From the NCBI GenBank assembly GCA_025345505.1, contig JANVCC010000174.1, positions 3,343,797-3,407,796 of the forward strand: a stretch of DNA of 64,000 nucleotides. Direction: 5' to 3'. Each line of letters starts with the position of its first letter. Within the stretch, counting starts at the first letter, position 1. Shown here in pieces: positions 49,401 to 60,507 of this stretch. Under the pieces are notes generated by a model, which searched no databases, had not been told where the DNA came from, and saw only the letters and a list, made by a program, of their open reading frames with translations. A program made the translations under genes and the position numbers. The stretch is from Todiramphus chloris collaris (taxonomy: Eukaryota > Chordata > Aves > Coraciiformes > Alcedinidae).

Positions 49401-52400
49401 TCTTTCAAGTCACAGAGCAAAACCAAAGCTCCTTGGTACCAACCCTTCGCCACCCTTCTCAGAACCGATGCTTGTTTTTCATCCTGCCGTATGCCGAAGG
49501 GCAGCTGAGATGAAACCATTTATTCAAGCCTCGAATCCTCTTCTGAAACTAGCACATACTTGTAATAATGAGTCAGGGACTTCTAAAGACACTTCACCTT
49601 TCAGTTTAATTTCAGGAGCAATTCTTGGCTTGCGAGAATCCCATCACCCACAGCCCAGTACGCTGGACTGGTGGAACACAGGCATCACTATCACCCTTAC
49701 AAGCTCTGCACAGATTTCCTGCAGAGGGAGTAACAACCAAGAAAAGGTTGTTACACGTACAAAACATTGATGATTCTGAGTTATGATGGACAGAGCCTCT
49801 CACCAAATGCAAACCCACCACAGTCCCAAGCAGCTTTAGGTTGGCTGCTGGTTACTCAATAGCCTCGTTTCCATTGATGCTCCCTCTCTGACTTCAACGG
49901 GAAGCAACAGCAAACCTTAGCAATGCCCCAGCTGGTGCACAATTTACAACAAATCTATTACCTTGGCTCCTTCTGAGTTTTAAATTTCTCCTTTCCATAG
50001 AGGAGCAGTGTAAGAGCTAGAGTGGATGGAAGTCGAAATATCAGCCATGGAGAAAACTGACTTACATTTCTCCACTTGAAAAATCCCACCTTTTTTTATT
50101 ACCGTGCTTGTTTTTCCTGCCTTCCTCTGCTCTTCATCACTAATCACATCACTGTTGGGTGATTATGTTGATTTCATTTGGAAAAGCTGACATTAAAAAG
50201 AAAAAGCCCCAAAAAAAAAGAAGCTCTCCCAGCTCTCACTGGCAGATTACAGAACACAATGACCTGGATTTTATCCACACTTAACTGGTATAAGTAGTAA
50301 GCAAATTTGTGGAGCATGCTTCCCTCATCGGAGGTGCTTTATTTACCTTTGGCTTTGATTATTATTAATGCTATATTATTATATATACACTAAAGAAGGT
50401 AGCCATCATCATTTTGTAATCTTCCTCTGCAAAACGGGGCTGTTTGTGTGGCTGGGGAGGGAGGGTGCCTCTGGTCATCAATAGGTGGGCTGTCTCAAGT
50501 GCCCACTAGAAATCACCAGTCCTGTCTCTCCCACCACAGATGCCTCATTTCATTCCAAGTGGGTGGTCTAAAAGCTTTCACTCTTGTGGACCTTTTCCGC
50601 TCTATAACTCCACCCTGCCTTCACTTCTCTGCTGAGAATTCTGGATGTCATCAATTAGGCAGCATTAAAGGTAGATTGCAATCTCCAGGCTCTCAACCAG
50701 ACCGTGCCCAGCTGGCAGTGAGGGTTGCTATGAAACCAGGACGTCTTTCATTGTCACATCTCATCCATTGTGGGTTATTAATCCAGAATATTTTTGTCTT
50801 TAAAAACATTATGAGCCGATTGCTATTTTATTTGCAACCCAGAGTCATTTGCCCAATACTTTCAGTAGATAAAGCTCTGCCTGTGACTCAGCCAATCTGT
50901 TTTTCATGTTCCTGGACACCCCAAAGGACACATTCACTGCTGTTTCAGAGACTATAAGCTAGGACTTCTCTTCCTACCAGATGGAACAGGACTGCTACTC
51001 CCATGATCAACGGTCTCCTCATTCCTTATCCGGTGAATCATTTATACCGCACATAAACTCGATCAATTCGCAACCATTATGAAGAATTAAAGGCCCACAT
51101 CAACGCCCCGTGCTCTTTAGTCTGTCACAGAGGGGAATTTTCACACCGAGGACAATTTTAAGACCAGACAGAATTTTTAACCTGCTGAAGGCTGCCTCAA
51201 ATACGCGGTGCAAAAATATGCCATCAGAGTATTTCCTTCAGCACTCTGCTAGTACCTCTGTTACGCTGCTAAATCTGCATTCAGCACTGAAAACACAACT
51301 TTTTTGTAACTAAAGTAACAAAGTTTAAGATGAGTGATGCTTTCTGCTTACTAAGGATTTTCCAGAGTCAAGAAAACAACGAGGAAAACAGAGAGAGCCA
51401 AGGTGTGGAAATGCCCTCCCCTCAGGCCTGCACGTTCTCTGTGACAACTGAAGAATAAAGAAATTACAGCTGGGTAGGACACCAGGACCTGTCCACGAGG
51501 TGTGTCTGAATGCCTGGCTGTCCCTGAAGGGATGCGCTGGTAATCGGAGGGCTCACGTGGCTGGAACACTGCAAACCAGGCTGTAAAATTCACTTGAGGC
51601 TCTACAGCACCCATAATGGTCCTGAGGGCCTGGGTCACTGGAGATGCACGGTCCCATCGTTTCTGTGCAAAGGTAGCAGAGGTTGTGCCCGAAGTAGCAT
51701 GGACAGAGTCAGTGCTGCAGCCTGTAAATCCCAAGGAACACTCGGGTGCAATACGGCAGGATCCAAGCTGAAGAGAGCAGGGAGCATCCAGCTGAGGATT
51801 CTGTCAACGCTGCAGTACATTAGTGTGGACACAAACTCCCCAAACCCAGTAAAAACCACCCAAACTGCCCCATACCCTTTAGATGCAGTGTGCATTATCC
51901 CAGTTTTAGAGCGAGTACCTGCATTTCCCTGCACAAAATATGGGCACTGACTGCTCAGACACTTCAGCTGAAAGGAATGTGAATACCTACAGCGATACAT
52001 GCGGGGCTGTGCTTCTGGATAGCATCTGACTGGTTCCAGTGGCCTCAGCAGGTGGTGACACCACTTGTGACAGTGTCTCCTACTGGGAGTGGGACTGGCA
52101 GGGGAGCGCTGCTGTGAGTGGAGCTCCTGTTGCCTCTCCTGCTGCGGCTGGCTCCTACCAAAACACTTCAAAAACGTGGCAGTGACCATCTCCCTGCCCA
52201 CACTGTGCCCACTTCAGGAAATCCCCAGCGTGCACTGTGACTATCACTCTGTCCAAGTCCAACCAACATATCCAGATGTGCACAGAGCTTCCCACGTCAG
52301 GTATTTTTCATTGCACAGTGTGAGAGAAAGAAAAACTCAGTTCAGGGCTCCTGCTGGGGAAACTGGAAAATTCCGTTCCTGAAGACTCAAAGATTAGGAA

Positions 52401-55400
52401 AAATATATATTTTTTTTTTGCATGCTCTTCCTCCATGACATAATCCCAAGGAAGCCTGTGCCCAAGAGGCAGCGCATCTGGCAAGCAGTGTGTCTTGAGG
52501 ACTGGGGAAATAGAACAAAAATCATAGACTTTGCCACTTGCCACTGCCGTTTCCACAACACAAGTCACTCCTTTTCATAGATCAGTTCTGAAAATCCAAA
52601 TCCAACTGTGTCGTAAACCTTCTTCTAATTCCTGAACTCCCTGATAGTTTTTCATCAGCCTTTTTTTGCCAGTTGTTCCTCACAAGCCTAAGGAATTAAG
52701 ACAAATGCAAGATGATGACACTCCTGTGCAAATTAGTGTTTGCTTTTAGTGTCATTAACAGCAGCGAGGCTTAACATTACAATGCTCTCAGCATTCTTGT
52801 GCAGGGTTACCACAGAGGCTGAATTAGTACCTCAGATGCTAAATTTAAACCAGACTTACGGTATTTGTTCAAGACTTAGACCTGAGTTCTTCAGAAAGTA
52901 AATGTTCTCTGACATCACCTGACTCGGAGACTGTCCCGGTACGATGGATTCCTTGGGTATGAATGAATTGCTGGTTTTTAACAAGTCTCTGTTAAGTTTT
53001 AATCCTTCCAAGGGAACAGCAAATCGAAAGTGTACCTTTGCTCCTGGAAAAGTTCACTGTCTCCCATTTAGTCGAAGCAATCTTCTCTCCCCCAGACTCT
53101 GGTCACCTTCAGCCGCACACAAATCCCTCCGATCCTTCCCCCATCAGAACACTTTCTGCCACTGCTGGGCAGCCTCAGCTCTGTTTTCTGCTGCCCCTGC
53201 ACAGAGCCGGGTCCCTCTCTAGCCCCCTCCTCTCCCCACGCACTCACAGCCCAGTCCTGCCCAGTTCCCTGCCGTGGGGATGGTGTCCCTGGGGCTCCTG
53301 CCTTCCCTTGGCTGCCTGCGGGCACCCACCTCGGAGTTCTTCCCTCCAGACTGGAAACCGCTCAGCGAAGCAAAACCCTCCCCTCTGCGGGGTGGGCAAG
53401 CTCCAGCTACTCCTTGGCTGACCCAGGACAAATCATTCCAGTGGAAGCAAGGCTGTCCTTAAAAATAAACAGAATGAAAAGGACAGTCCTACTGCCCTGG
53501 GAGTGGGAGTTGCAGAGTATCACGTTTCCAGCATACAAAGCAAACGCAAAGCGTGTGGTTGAGGGTCAGGAGATACACCAAAAATCGTAAGGAAATAAAA
53601 TACTTTGTCCCTTCACATCCCTGTCTTCTAATGGTGAAGGAAAGCAAATCTCTCACTGCCAGGGAAATTGGATTACAGCATCATAACACTGCTTAGAAGA
53701 CAAGACACAGATTTATGTGGTATTTCCCATGGCCCTTGGATTCTTCAGAAGCATTAGGTACAAAGTGAAAGGCAGGGACGAGTTGAGATGGATGAGTGGT
53801 GGCAGGAATATCTGTACTTGGTCTGTCTGCCACGACTCCTGCCCGCAGCAGGACGGCACCTGGAACGCTGCAGCCACGTCCGCCTAGCGCATCGGCAGGA
53901 ATTCGTTTGCACCTTTCAGCCCATCCCAAACAGCCAAACCACAGAGCCAAGACTCTGCAACACCGAGTTACACAAGGAAGAGGAAAAGGACTTTAAATCT
54001 GTGCTTTTTGAAACATGGTGCCAGTTTCTAAGTTCTTTTCTTCATGCCACATCCGAGCACCCAAACTCGGTCCAACTACAGAGATGCAAAGGGAAGTCCT
54101 CACCAAGTGAAAAACCTGTACCTAAATGAGGTTTCCCTCCTTTTTGCTCTTTAGCTCTTCTGTAGTGACTTAGTTATATCAAACATACCTTTATATTATT
54201 ATATTAAATAATATCTTTAGTATACAAAGATATATTTTAAAGGCTTCCGATTCTGAAGTGTTCGTCTACCTGCATATGATAAAATTTCACTTTATGGCTT
54301 TTCTCAGATCATTCAGCATCAGCCAAAAATGGATGCAATTTGTCCTTTGAATGCTGTAAAAGGTTCACTTCACTGTTTCCCTAAAGGTCAGTGCACAGCT
54401 GGATTCAGCTGGAACCAGAATGGGTGAACAGACGTGAGGTAAAGAGAAGGGCTTTTAGTCTCCTGCAGATGTGAAGAGGCACTGATAGTTGAGATCAACA
54501 TCCATATTTCTAGGTATTCCAACTAAAGTACACCTGGTTTATACACTAGATCAGAACAGCTCACTTACACTAATAATGCCTCCTGTTTACACTTTTCCCC
54601 ATTCCTCTTTCCAGCTATAGCTTCTCTGTTAAATTTTAAACACACACAAGAAAAAAAGGGTTCAACTCCACGTTTCCTGTTTGAAATAGATGGTCTTGCA
54701 TAGAAAAGCTCCTGTGCACTGCTCCAGCAGAGAGAAGAGGCTCTACCAGTACACAAATACCCTTCAATTTTAACAGTGTTTTACATCTCTCCAACAGCAT
54801 CAGCCATGAATTCAGAGGAAAGGTTTCCTGTGTAATTAAGGTGCACGTTTAAATCCATAAAGTTTTTCCAATCTCTCTCCCCAGTTAAAATTCCCTTTTC
54901 TAAGTTTTTCCAATTTAGCCAGCATGGTTTGGGGGTCAGGAGCTACTGTTATAATCGAATGAGTACTTTTGCAAACAGTGATTATAAGGGTTTTGTTCAC
55001 AAAATACCCCCAGGTATCCAAGCCCTTTGTCTAAACAAGAAGCATTCCCTGCTGTGGCTCAATGCCTGTCCCACTAATAACCAGGGACTTTCTGCCCCTC
55101 TGACCCCCTGGCTCCTGTTTCTTCATTAGAGGATGACAGAGTTCACCCAGACTGCCTGACAAAAGCCTTCCAGTGCACCACAGAGATTAGAATAAAGCAT
55201 AGCCTATGAGGTTAAAATGTGTCCTCCTTGACTTTTATCAACAGTAGAGCAGGTCCTGCCTGAGGGACAAATGCACATCAAAGTACTAAATCAAATAAGC
55301 CTTGAAAGCAGAAAAGAGTAGAGCAGCATCTGCTCAAGGAAGCTGTAAAGAGGGTTCCGTGGCACTGCAGAGAACAAAGGTGAGAGTGTCTCAGGAAGAA

Positions 55401-58400
55401 GGCACAGCCAAGCTCCCAGTTACGAGAAAAAGCAACTGAGCTTCCAACCCCCACCAATGCAGAGTCTTTGCCATTTCCTAACAGGAAATATGTGACCACT
55501 CTTTCAGTGAAGACTTGCAACCCCCATCTGTGCAGCTTACTGCTGAGTGCAGGGGTCAGAGTCTCTGCTACATAAGTAGGGAAGAATTATGGGTATCCAC
55601 TCCTGCTTTATGCTTGTAAAATCTGTGTGCTACATCCCTGCACCCTGACCCATGTCTGAAGGTCTTTGGAGCCTCTCTAACCACTCTACAATGCTACCAG
55701 AGAAAGGCTTCTTCCAGACACTGCCACAGGACACGTTACACCCAGTAACAAAGTCCTGACTCTGACAGGCACACAGTCCTGCACTGCCAGTATCCCATGC
55801 GTGGCCATCTGGTCACTTCAAAACTTCACGGGCTCAACAACCACCTCATAGCTGTTTATATGTGACAGTGACTTCAAAGAGCTCCAACTGCTGAGAACTC
55901 TATTTTCAGCCACTACTGTTTGAGTTCCCATTGCAATTATTTCGTATTCCCAGCCCTTTCTGTTCAGATTCCTTGGCAAAGAACAGACATTCTGCAGCAA
56001 TGACTGGAAATCTGCAGCAGCTCCTCTTCCCAAACATGTGGGGATCCAAAAGTGTGCCCACATTAAGAGCTTCTCAAAGCACAGGCCATTATCCAGCATT
56101 TTTCAGCTGGCTGCACAACAGTTAAGTTCACCGCAGAGCAAACTCAGTGTTGAAACAGCAGTGTCAACACCCGACATCTGCAGGCTTGTCAGAAACCGAG
56201 CGGTAGCTATAAAACATTCTCCAGTGGCAAAGAAAACTTGTCCCTTAACTACCTCCCTAATTAGAGCTTCCACAGTCCCCTTTCCCACTCCTCCTCAGTA
56301 AACTGCCACGGGAGCTTTGTTCTAGACAGCGAGGGGTCCCGAGAACATGTGCCAGGCAGACCTCCCACGATTCTAATTAAGATCCTCACTCTACTTGCAC
56401 TTAATAGGACTTTGTCAACTTTCCAAAGCAACCAGGACTTATGTTGCTTTAAAAGAGAAAGTGGAGCTCTGACATACTGACAGCTCAACTCTTTCAGACT
56501 CATTTTATATGAGGTTAATGCCAGGGATAGATTTGCTGCTAATTATTGTGAAAGGTGATGAAGAAAAGACGTATTCCCCAAATGATACAAAAGCCGCTTT
56601 GGATACAAAGCTTCTAAAACCAAAATAAACTCCAAACAGTCATTTCTCTGTATATGTAGCCTCCACAATATAAACATTGCTATACCTTAAAGTAAATACA
56701 CACACAGAGAAGGTAACTTTGTCCACGCTTATCTCACGGTTTTTCACATAACACTATCAGAAGATTCTGCTCCTCTCTGTGATTTCCCGAAGGAATCCAC
56801 AGTCGGGACCATGCAGAGACAGCTCTGCTCCACCCACCAAGCAGCTTCCATTCACTCGGAGTCTCTTTACAAGTTGGAAGGGTTAAATGAACAGAAAGAT
56901 ACCTGCTTCTAACCCACAGTATATATGTGACTTCTGGTTTTCTCACTGGGGGCAAATACTTTAGTGGGTGGAGCTGTGAATAAAGCCTGTGATGGCATCT
57001 CTTGGGCCCATTAATTCTTAATTAAACCTGGAAATTCTTGTCTGGCAACAAATGAAAAAACCCAAGCTTACTTTGATGTATAGACTAGAGGCAAGAGACG
57101 AAGTTCTGCAGTTTACATGTGTACTTTGGGTGTCTTTATGTATAAAAAGAGACCTTCAGAACCAATGTGCTGTAGTTACACCAGCATAAAACACTACTGC
57201 TGATCCAAGCCTAGGGAAATCAAGGGAACTTATTTCAGAGGATTTGGCTTGGATCTTACAATGCTAAAATACTGACTCTCAAACTGTCTACACTGCAAAC
57301 TCCCAACGCATCATACAGGTGATGTGTTCTACCTTTAGGTGAGCAAATTTGAATAAAGGAGGCAGCCTACCCATGACAGTATTGAGCTCAGCACTGGGTG
57401 TTGTTACTCCTCTCCGAGTTAATCATCTCCTAATCCTACAGCAAGTTCTGTATATTGTCAGAAAGAATCTCTGCAACTTTACCGTAGGTTGTCCAGACCT
57501 CTTAGAAAATGCTGAGCTTCAAAGACTTTCAAAGCAATTATCAAATTATTCCACTAAAATAATAACAGTCCCTGCAAGCACGCGAGAATGCGGACGCACT
57601 TCTTTTCTGCAGTGTTCATGCCAAGCAGTTATTGCTCTGAAAGATTATCAGGAAAAAAAAATTGTTCTTTTTAAATGAAAAAGGGGAAAAATGAGAAAGG
57701 ACTCACCATCCTCATGCCCTTCTCTATTTCTCCGTCGATGTCTGTCTCGCCGGTGGCTAATAACTGACTCCGTTCCTGTTTCGTTGTCCAGGCCATCCCG
57801 GCTGCTGGCAGCATTTGGGCTGTTAGAGAGCAAAGAGGAAGAAACAGTAGAGTCATCTCTTTTTTTCTGTTGACAAGAGCCGTTGCAGTTGTGACCCTGT
57901 TGGTTTAGAAGCCAGAAAACCATTATGCAGATGAGCTGCAATTTTGCTGCAGCGCTGCAAGCTCCCTGAGACTGCTCTGCTCACCTCACAACACCCTGAA
58001 GGGGGAAAAGACAGTTCAAGATCAATGCCCTGAGGACAACTGGCTACTTGCACAAGTGGTGCCACCACAAAGAAAGCTGCCAGGAGACTGTTGCATGAAA
58101 TTTCCATCAGAAAAAAACTCTACTGATGGACTAAGAAAGGGATGATCTGCTGAGATGACAACTCCAGGACAGCTTTAGCTGCTAACACACTTGCAAAGGA
58201 AATGGGATTTCAGCACGATAGCTTTAATATCCCCAAATGCAGCATACCTGCCCAACACAACAGCAAACAGGTAACACTGGTTTTTGGAAGCACAAAACTC
58301 GTTGACCCTAACGCTCATCCCAGCCTCCAAACCAGAGGACTGCTGAAAAGCCTTCTGCACACCCCACACCCTCTTTGCACTAATGAAAAGCACTGATGTG

Positions 58401-60507
58401 CCCACCACACGGGTTAGGAAATCAGTTGTTATTCAAGAAAACACTTGACTGCACGTTTCAAGCTCTAATGGAAGTATTTAGTGAAGTGCTGTCACCAACA
58501 CGTTTGCATTTCTTGTTCCAACCCCGGACAACTGAGAAGGGAAAGCAGGTGACAGCTTCCTCATCTCAGCAGCACCATCTACTGACCACTACTGATATTT
58601 TCCACTCTTAAATCGCTTCCCAGGCTAAACCCGCCTACAAAAGGTGGTTTACACCCTAACAAAGGGCGCAAAAGGAACCTCGCAGCTGGCTTCTTTCTTC
58701 CCTTATTGCTGAGCCAATCCCATTTTTAATGCACGTACCCAAGAGCTGCTTAAGAAGGGAAGCTCAGAGGTCACCCTTCTCAACTCACCCACGTCCCTCC
58801 AGCACTAAGCCAGGAGAACCTTCACCCATTCAGAGTGAGATACTCTGCCCTGTGTTATGGAAATAAACTCTGGTCATCATCAGACTCTTTTCTGGATAGA
58901 AAAAATAAAACACAGCAGCAAAAACCACTGAGAAATGCTAAGATATTTGGTTGTGAAGAGAAGAATCAAAAAAGGCATTAAGGGGGAATAAATTTTTGCC
59001 CAGAAGAGCTCCCCACGAGCCAGATTTGCTCCTGCAGCTTAACAGAATAAAGAAAAGAAGTGTGGGGGAGAGAGAAGGAAGGAAGGTGGCTTCTCTGGGA
59101 AGGAGAACACATTCCAGAAAGCACAACCTCCTCTGTCGCTACTCCCAACTCAGCATCACCTGCCTAAGTTACTACCTCCCTTTGAGGATCCCCACTTTTG
59201 CTCTGTAATATGAAGACACCATCGCTGTGCTGCCCGATGTCAGGAAGACAGGGGCAGGATTTTAGACTCCTCTGGAGCACAGCAGGTGCCACCAGCACAG
59301 CACAGCCCAGCTCAGATGTCCCTGGTCTGAGCACGCCGATACCAGCAGGGAGTGCTTTCCCAAACACAGCCTGGGGACTAATTCACAAAGTCATTACTGT
59401 TTTTTTCTATAAAGTTTGATCTTGCAGCTATTACATTTGTGAGGAAGACAAAGAACTTTGCCAGCCACATGACTGCTCTTGCAGAGGCCTCTCCCAACCC
59501 ATGAACACACGAGGGCAGTAAAGCCCTTGCAAGACACAGAGCCAGGCACGGTTAATACCTCCCCAGATTTCTTGTCCCCTCTTGAAGGCATTTATCTCTA
59601 AAGGCTCCTGCACACACTAAGGGCTCTTCCAGGCCACAGAGGAAGCAATGGAAACACATGACATCAGGCAAATCAGGACCATGTTTCCTTCTCCAAACAC
59701 TAAGATCACAGTGTCCTGCCTTAAATCTTCCTTGTGTAAATTCAAAGGGCCTCACAGAAAATGAAGCTATCCTAAGGATAGCACTGACAGGGCCACCATT
59801 ACATCAGACAACTCCCAGTCCAGCCACTAGCCCCTGTATGCACATTATTCCTTAGGGAAATTCTTGCTCTTGACAGCAGTGTTCTGCTGGCTCTGCACAC
59901 TACATAGTAAAAAGCTGTCATCCATATGCTATGAAAAGCATTCTGGGGCTCCCTTGCTACTTAACTTTTCCATGGTGGGTTTCAGAATGAGATATATAGG
60001 ATATCTATTAGATATATTAGCCTATTCAATATCTATTAGATCTAATAGCTATCCTATAGATACCTATGAATAATATATAATGATAATAGATATCCTATAG
60101 ATAACAGCTATCCTATAGATAATAGATATCCTATAGATAACAGATATCCTATGGATATCTACTAGAGATATATATCTATTTCATTCTAACAATGACAGGA
60201 TTTTTTTCTCCCCACCTCCCTTTTAATTCTGCAGTTCTAGTAAGCATATTATTTATCTAACAATAGCAATAAATAGCTAGTTTGCAGCAGCAGAGGGAAA
60301 TGTGGGGAAGAAACAGTCAGGAAGTGCAGTTTTTGGTTAAAAATACTAATAATTAAAAAAAAAAAAAAGGACAACTTGCTCTTACTGGAAGGATGGGGGC
60401 CGGGAGTCTCCAATGCCACCTGTCCTCTCGATGGGTGGCGGAAGGTCTGTGTGGCTCTCGGTGCACTGGGAGCCTGTGTCAGAGTGGGAGCTTTCAGCCA
60501 GGACCAG
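28038..60507 (-). CDS. DVL1: Dishevelled-1, last 13 coding exons (5' part outside window)
   Basis: DVL1 is the cytoplasmic scaffold that links Frizzled receptors to canonical and planar-polarity Wnt signalling. Exons on the minus strand, numbered by the 15-exon human layout, are 3: 60386-60507; 4: 57707-57819; 5: 47793-47931; 6: 42698-42791; 7: 41595-41664; 8: 40668-40807; 9: 40254-40330; 10: 39752-39819; 11: 38010-38159; 12: 33158-33289; 13: 32624-32791; 14: 31950-32156; 15: 28038-28456. Together they encode 632 residues plus stop with every phase closing. Exon 3 begins LVLAES, just after the end of the DIX domain. The polybasic segment [10 protein letters not shown], the PDZ domain, the DEP domain and the C-terminal CEFFVDIM follow in the canonical order. 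DVL2 and DVL3 are less likely because of the exon 14-15 text ([17 protein letters not shown]) and the TAS1R3 neighbour. Exons 1-2 (DIX) were searched for between 60508 and 64000 and not found. The gene lies tail-to-tail with TAS1R3. Confidence 0.97.
28457..31949 (-). other. DVL1: DVL1 intron 14
   Basis: This is a 3.5 kb intron. It holds scattered A-rich tracts (around 30450-30480 and 31108-31125) and no recognised gene or repeat family. Open frames of up to about 110 codons here overlap each other on both strands and lack motifs. Confidence 0.6.
31950..33289 (-). other. DVL1: DVL1 DEP domain and following linker (exons 12-14)
   Basis: Exon 12 ends the linker ([11 protein letters not shown]) and starts the DEP domain with [16 protein letters not shown]. 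Exon 13 continues [21 protein letters not shown] to YYVFGDLCG. The DEP domain binds Frizzled and membrane phospholipid, and the basic residues used for this are retained. Exon 14 encodes a Pro/Tyr-rich linker ([18 protein letters not shown]). Confidence 0.9.
33290..38009 (-). other. DVL1: DVL1 intron 11
   Basis: This 4.7 kb intron separates the linker exon 11 from the DEP exons. I saw no gene, tandem array or recognised transposon. Open frames such as 35290-35772 (minus) are overlapped by others and not conserved. Confidence 0.6.
38010..38159 (-). other. DVL1: DVL1 exon 11, PDZ-DEP linker
   Basis: This 150-nt exon encodes [19 protein letters not shown] and a Ser/Thr-rich segment ([17 protein letters not shown]). 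The run of serines and threonines is a likely casein kinase target region, as in other Dishevelled proteins. Confidence 0.88.
39752..41664 (-). other. DVL1: DVL1 PDZ domain (exons 7-10)
   Basis: Exon 7 supplies [23 protein letters not shown] and exon 8 the carboxylate-binding loop FLGISIVGQ and [20 protein letters not shown]. Exon 9 supplies [18 protein letters not shown] and exon 10 the last strand, [16 protein letters not shown]. The domain binds the internal KTxxxW motif of Frizzled. All four introns within it are short, while the flanking introns are long. Confidence 0.92.
42792..47792 (-). other. DVL1: DVL1 intron 5
   Basis: This 5 kb intron is AT-leaning and without a recognised gene. 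Its most distinctive element is the pentanucleotide array close to its 5' end, on the transcript side next to exon 5. Confidence 0.6.
47571..47660 (+). repeat. (AAGAG)18 microsatellite in DVL1 intron 5
   Basis: There are 18 perfect AAGAG units with a few degenerate bases before them. On the DVL1 (minus) strand the transcript reads (CUCUU)18, beginning about 130 nt after the exon 5 donor. Perfect copies imply recent expansion and likely length polymorphism. Confidence 0.97.
47932..57706 (-). other. DVL1: DVL1 intron 4
   Basis: This is the largest complete intron (9.8 kb). A GC-richer patch at about 51350-52300 holds the longest unexplained open frame in the intron (51635-52201, minus, 188 codons), overlapped by a 127-codon frame. 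Another GC-rich patch is at about 53070-53430. The remainder is ordinary intronic sequence as far as I can see. Confidence 0.55.
57820..60385 (-). other. DVL1: DVL1 intron 3
   Basis: This is a 2.6 kb intron. Apart from the AT-rich tandem repeat near its 5' end (transcript sense) I see no gene or recognised element. Confidence 0.6.
59989..60180. repeat. AT-rich tandem repeat with self-complementary units
   Basis: Four 18-bp units run through 60085-60156. They alternate aatagatatcctatagat with aacagctatcctatagat-type copies, making a 36-bp dimer twice. They are flanked by degenerate TATCTATTAGATAT words back to about 59989 and on to 60180. Units contain ATCCTATAGAT/AGATATC, which are nearly self-complementary, so hairpin or cruciform formation is plausible. 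Confidence 0.85.

Larger units (their letters stand above)
42698..60507 (-). other. DVL1: DVL1 acidic/serine and polybasic region (exons 3-6)
   Basis: Exon 3 encodes the Ser/Thr-rich stretch after DIX ([18 protein letters not shown]). Exon 4 encodes [19 protein letters not shown] and an Arg-rich run. Exon 5 encodes [20 protein letters not shown] and an acidic SDDDDN. Exon 6 encodes [13 protein letters not shown] and [14 protein letters not shown], the basic region before PDZ. Confidence 0.9.
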
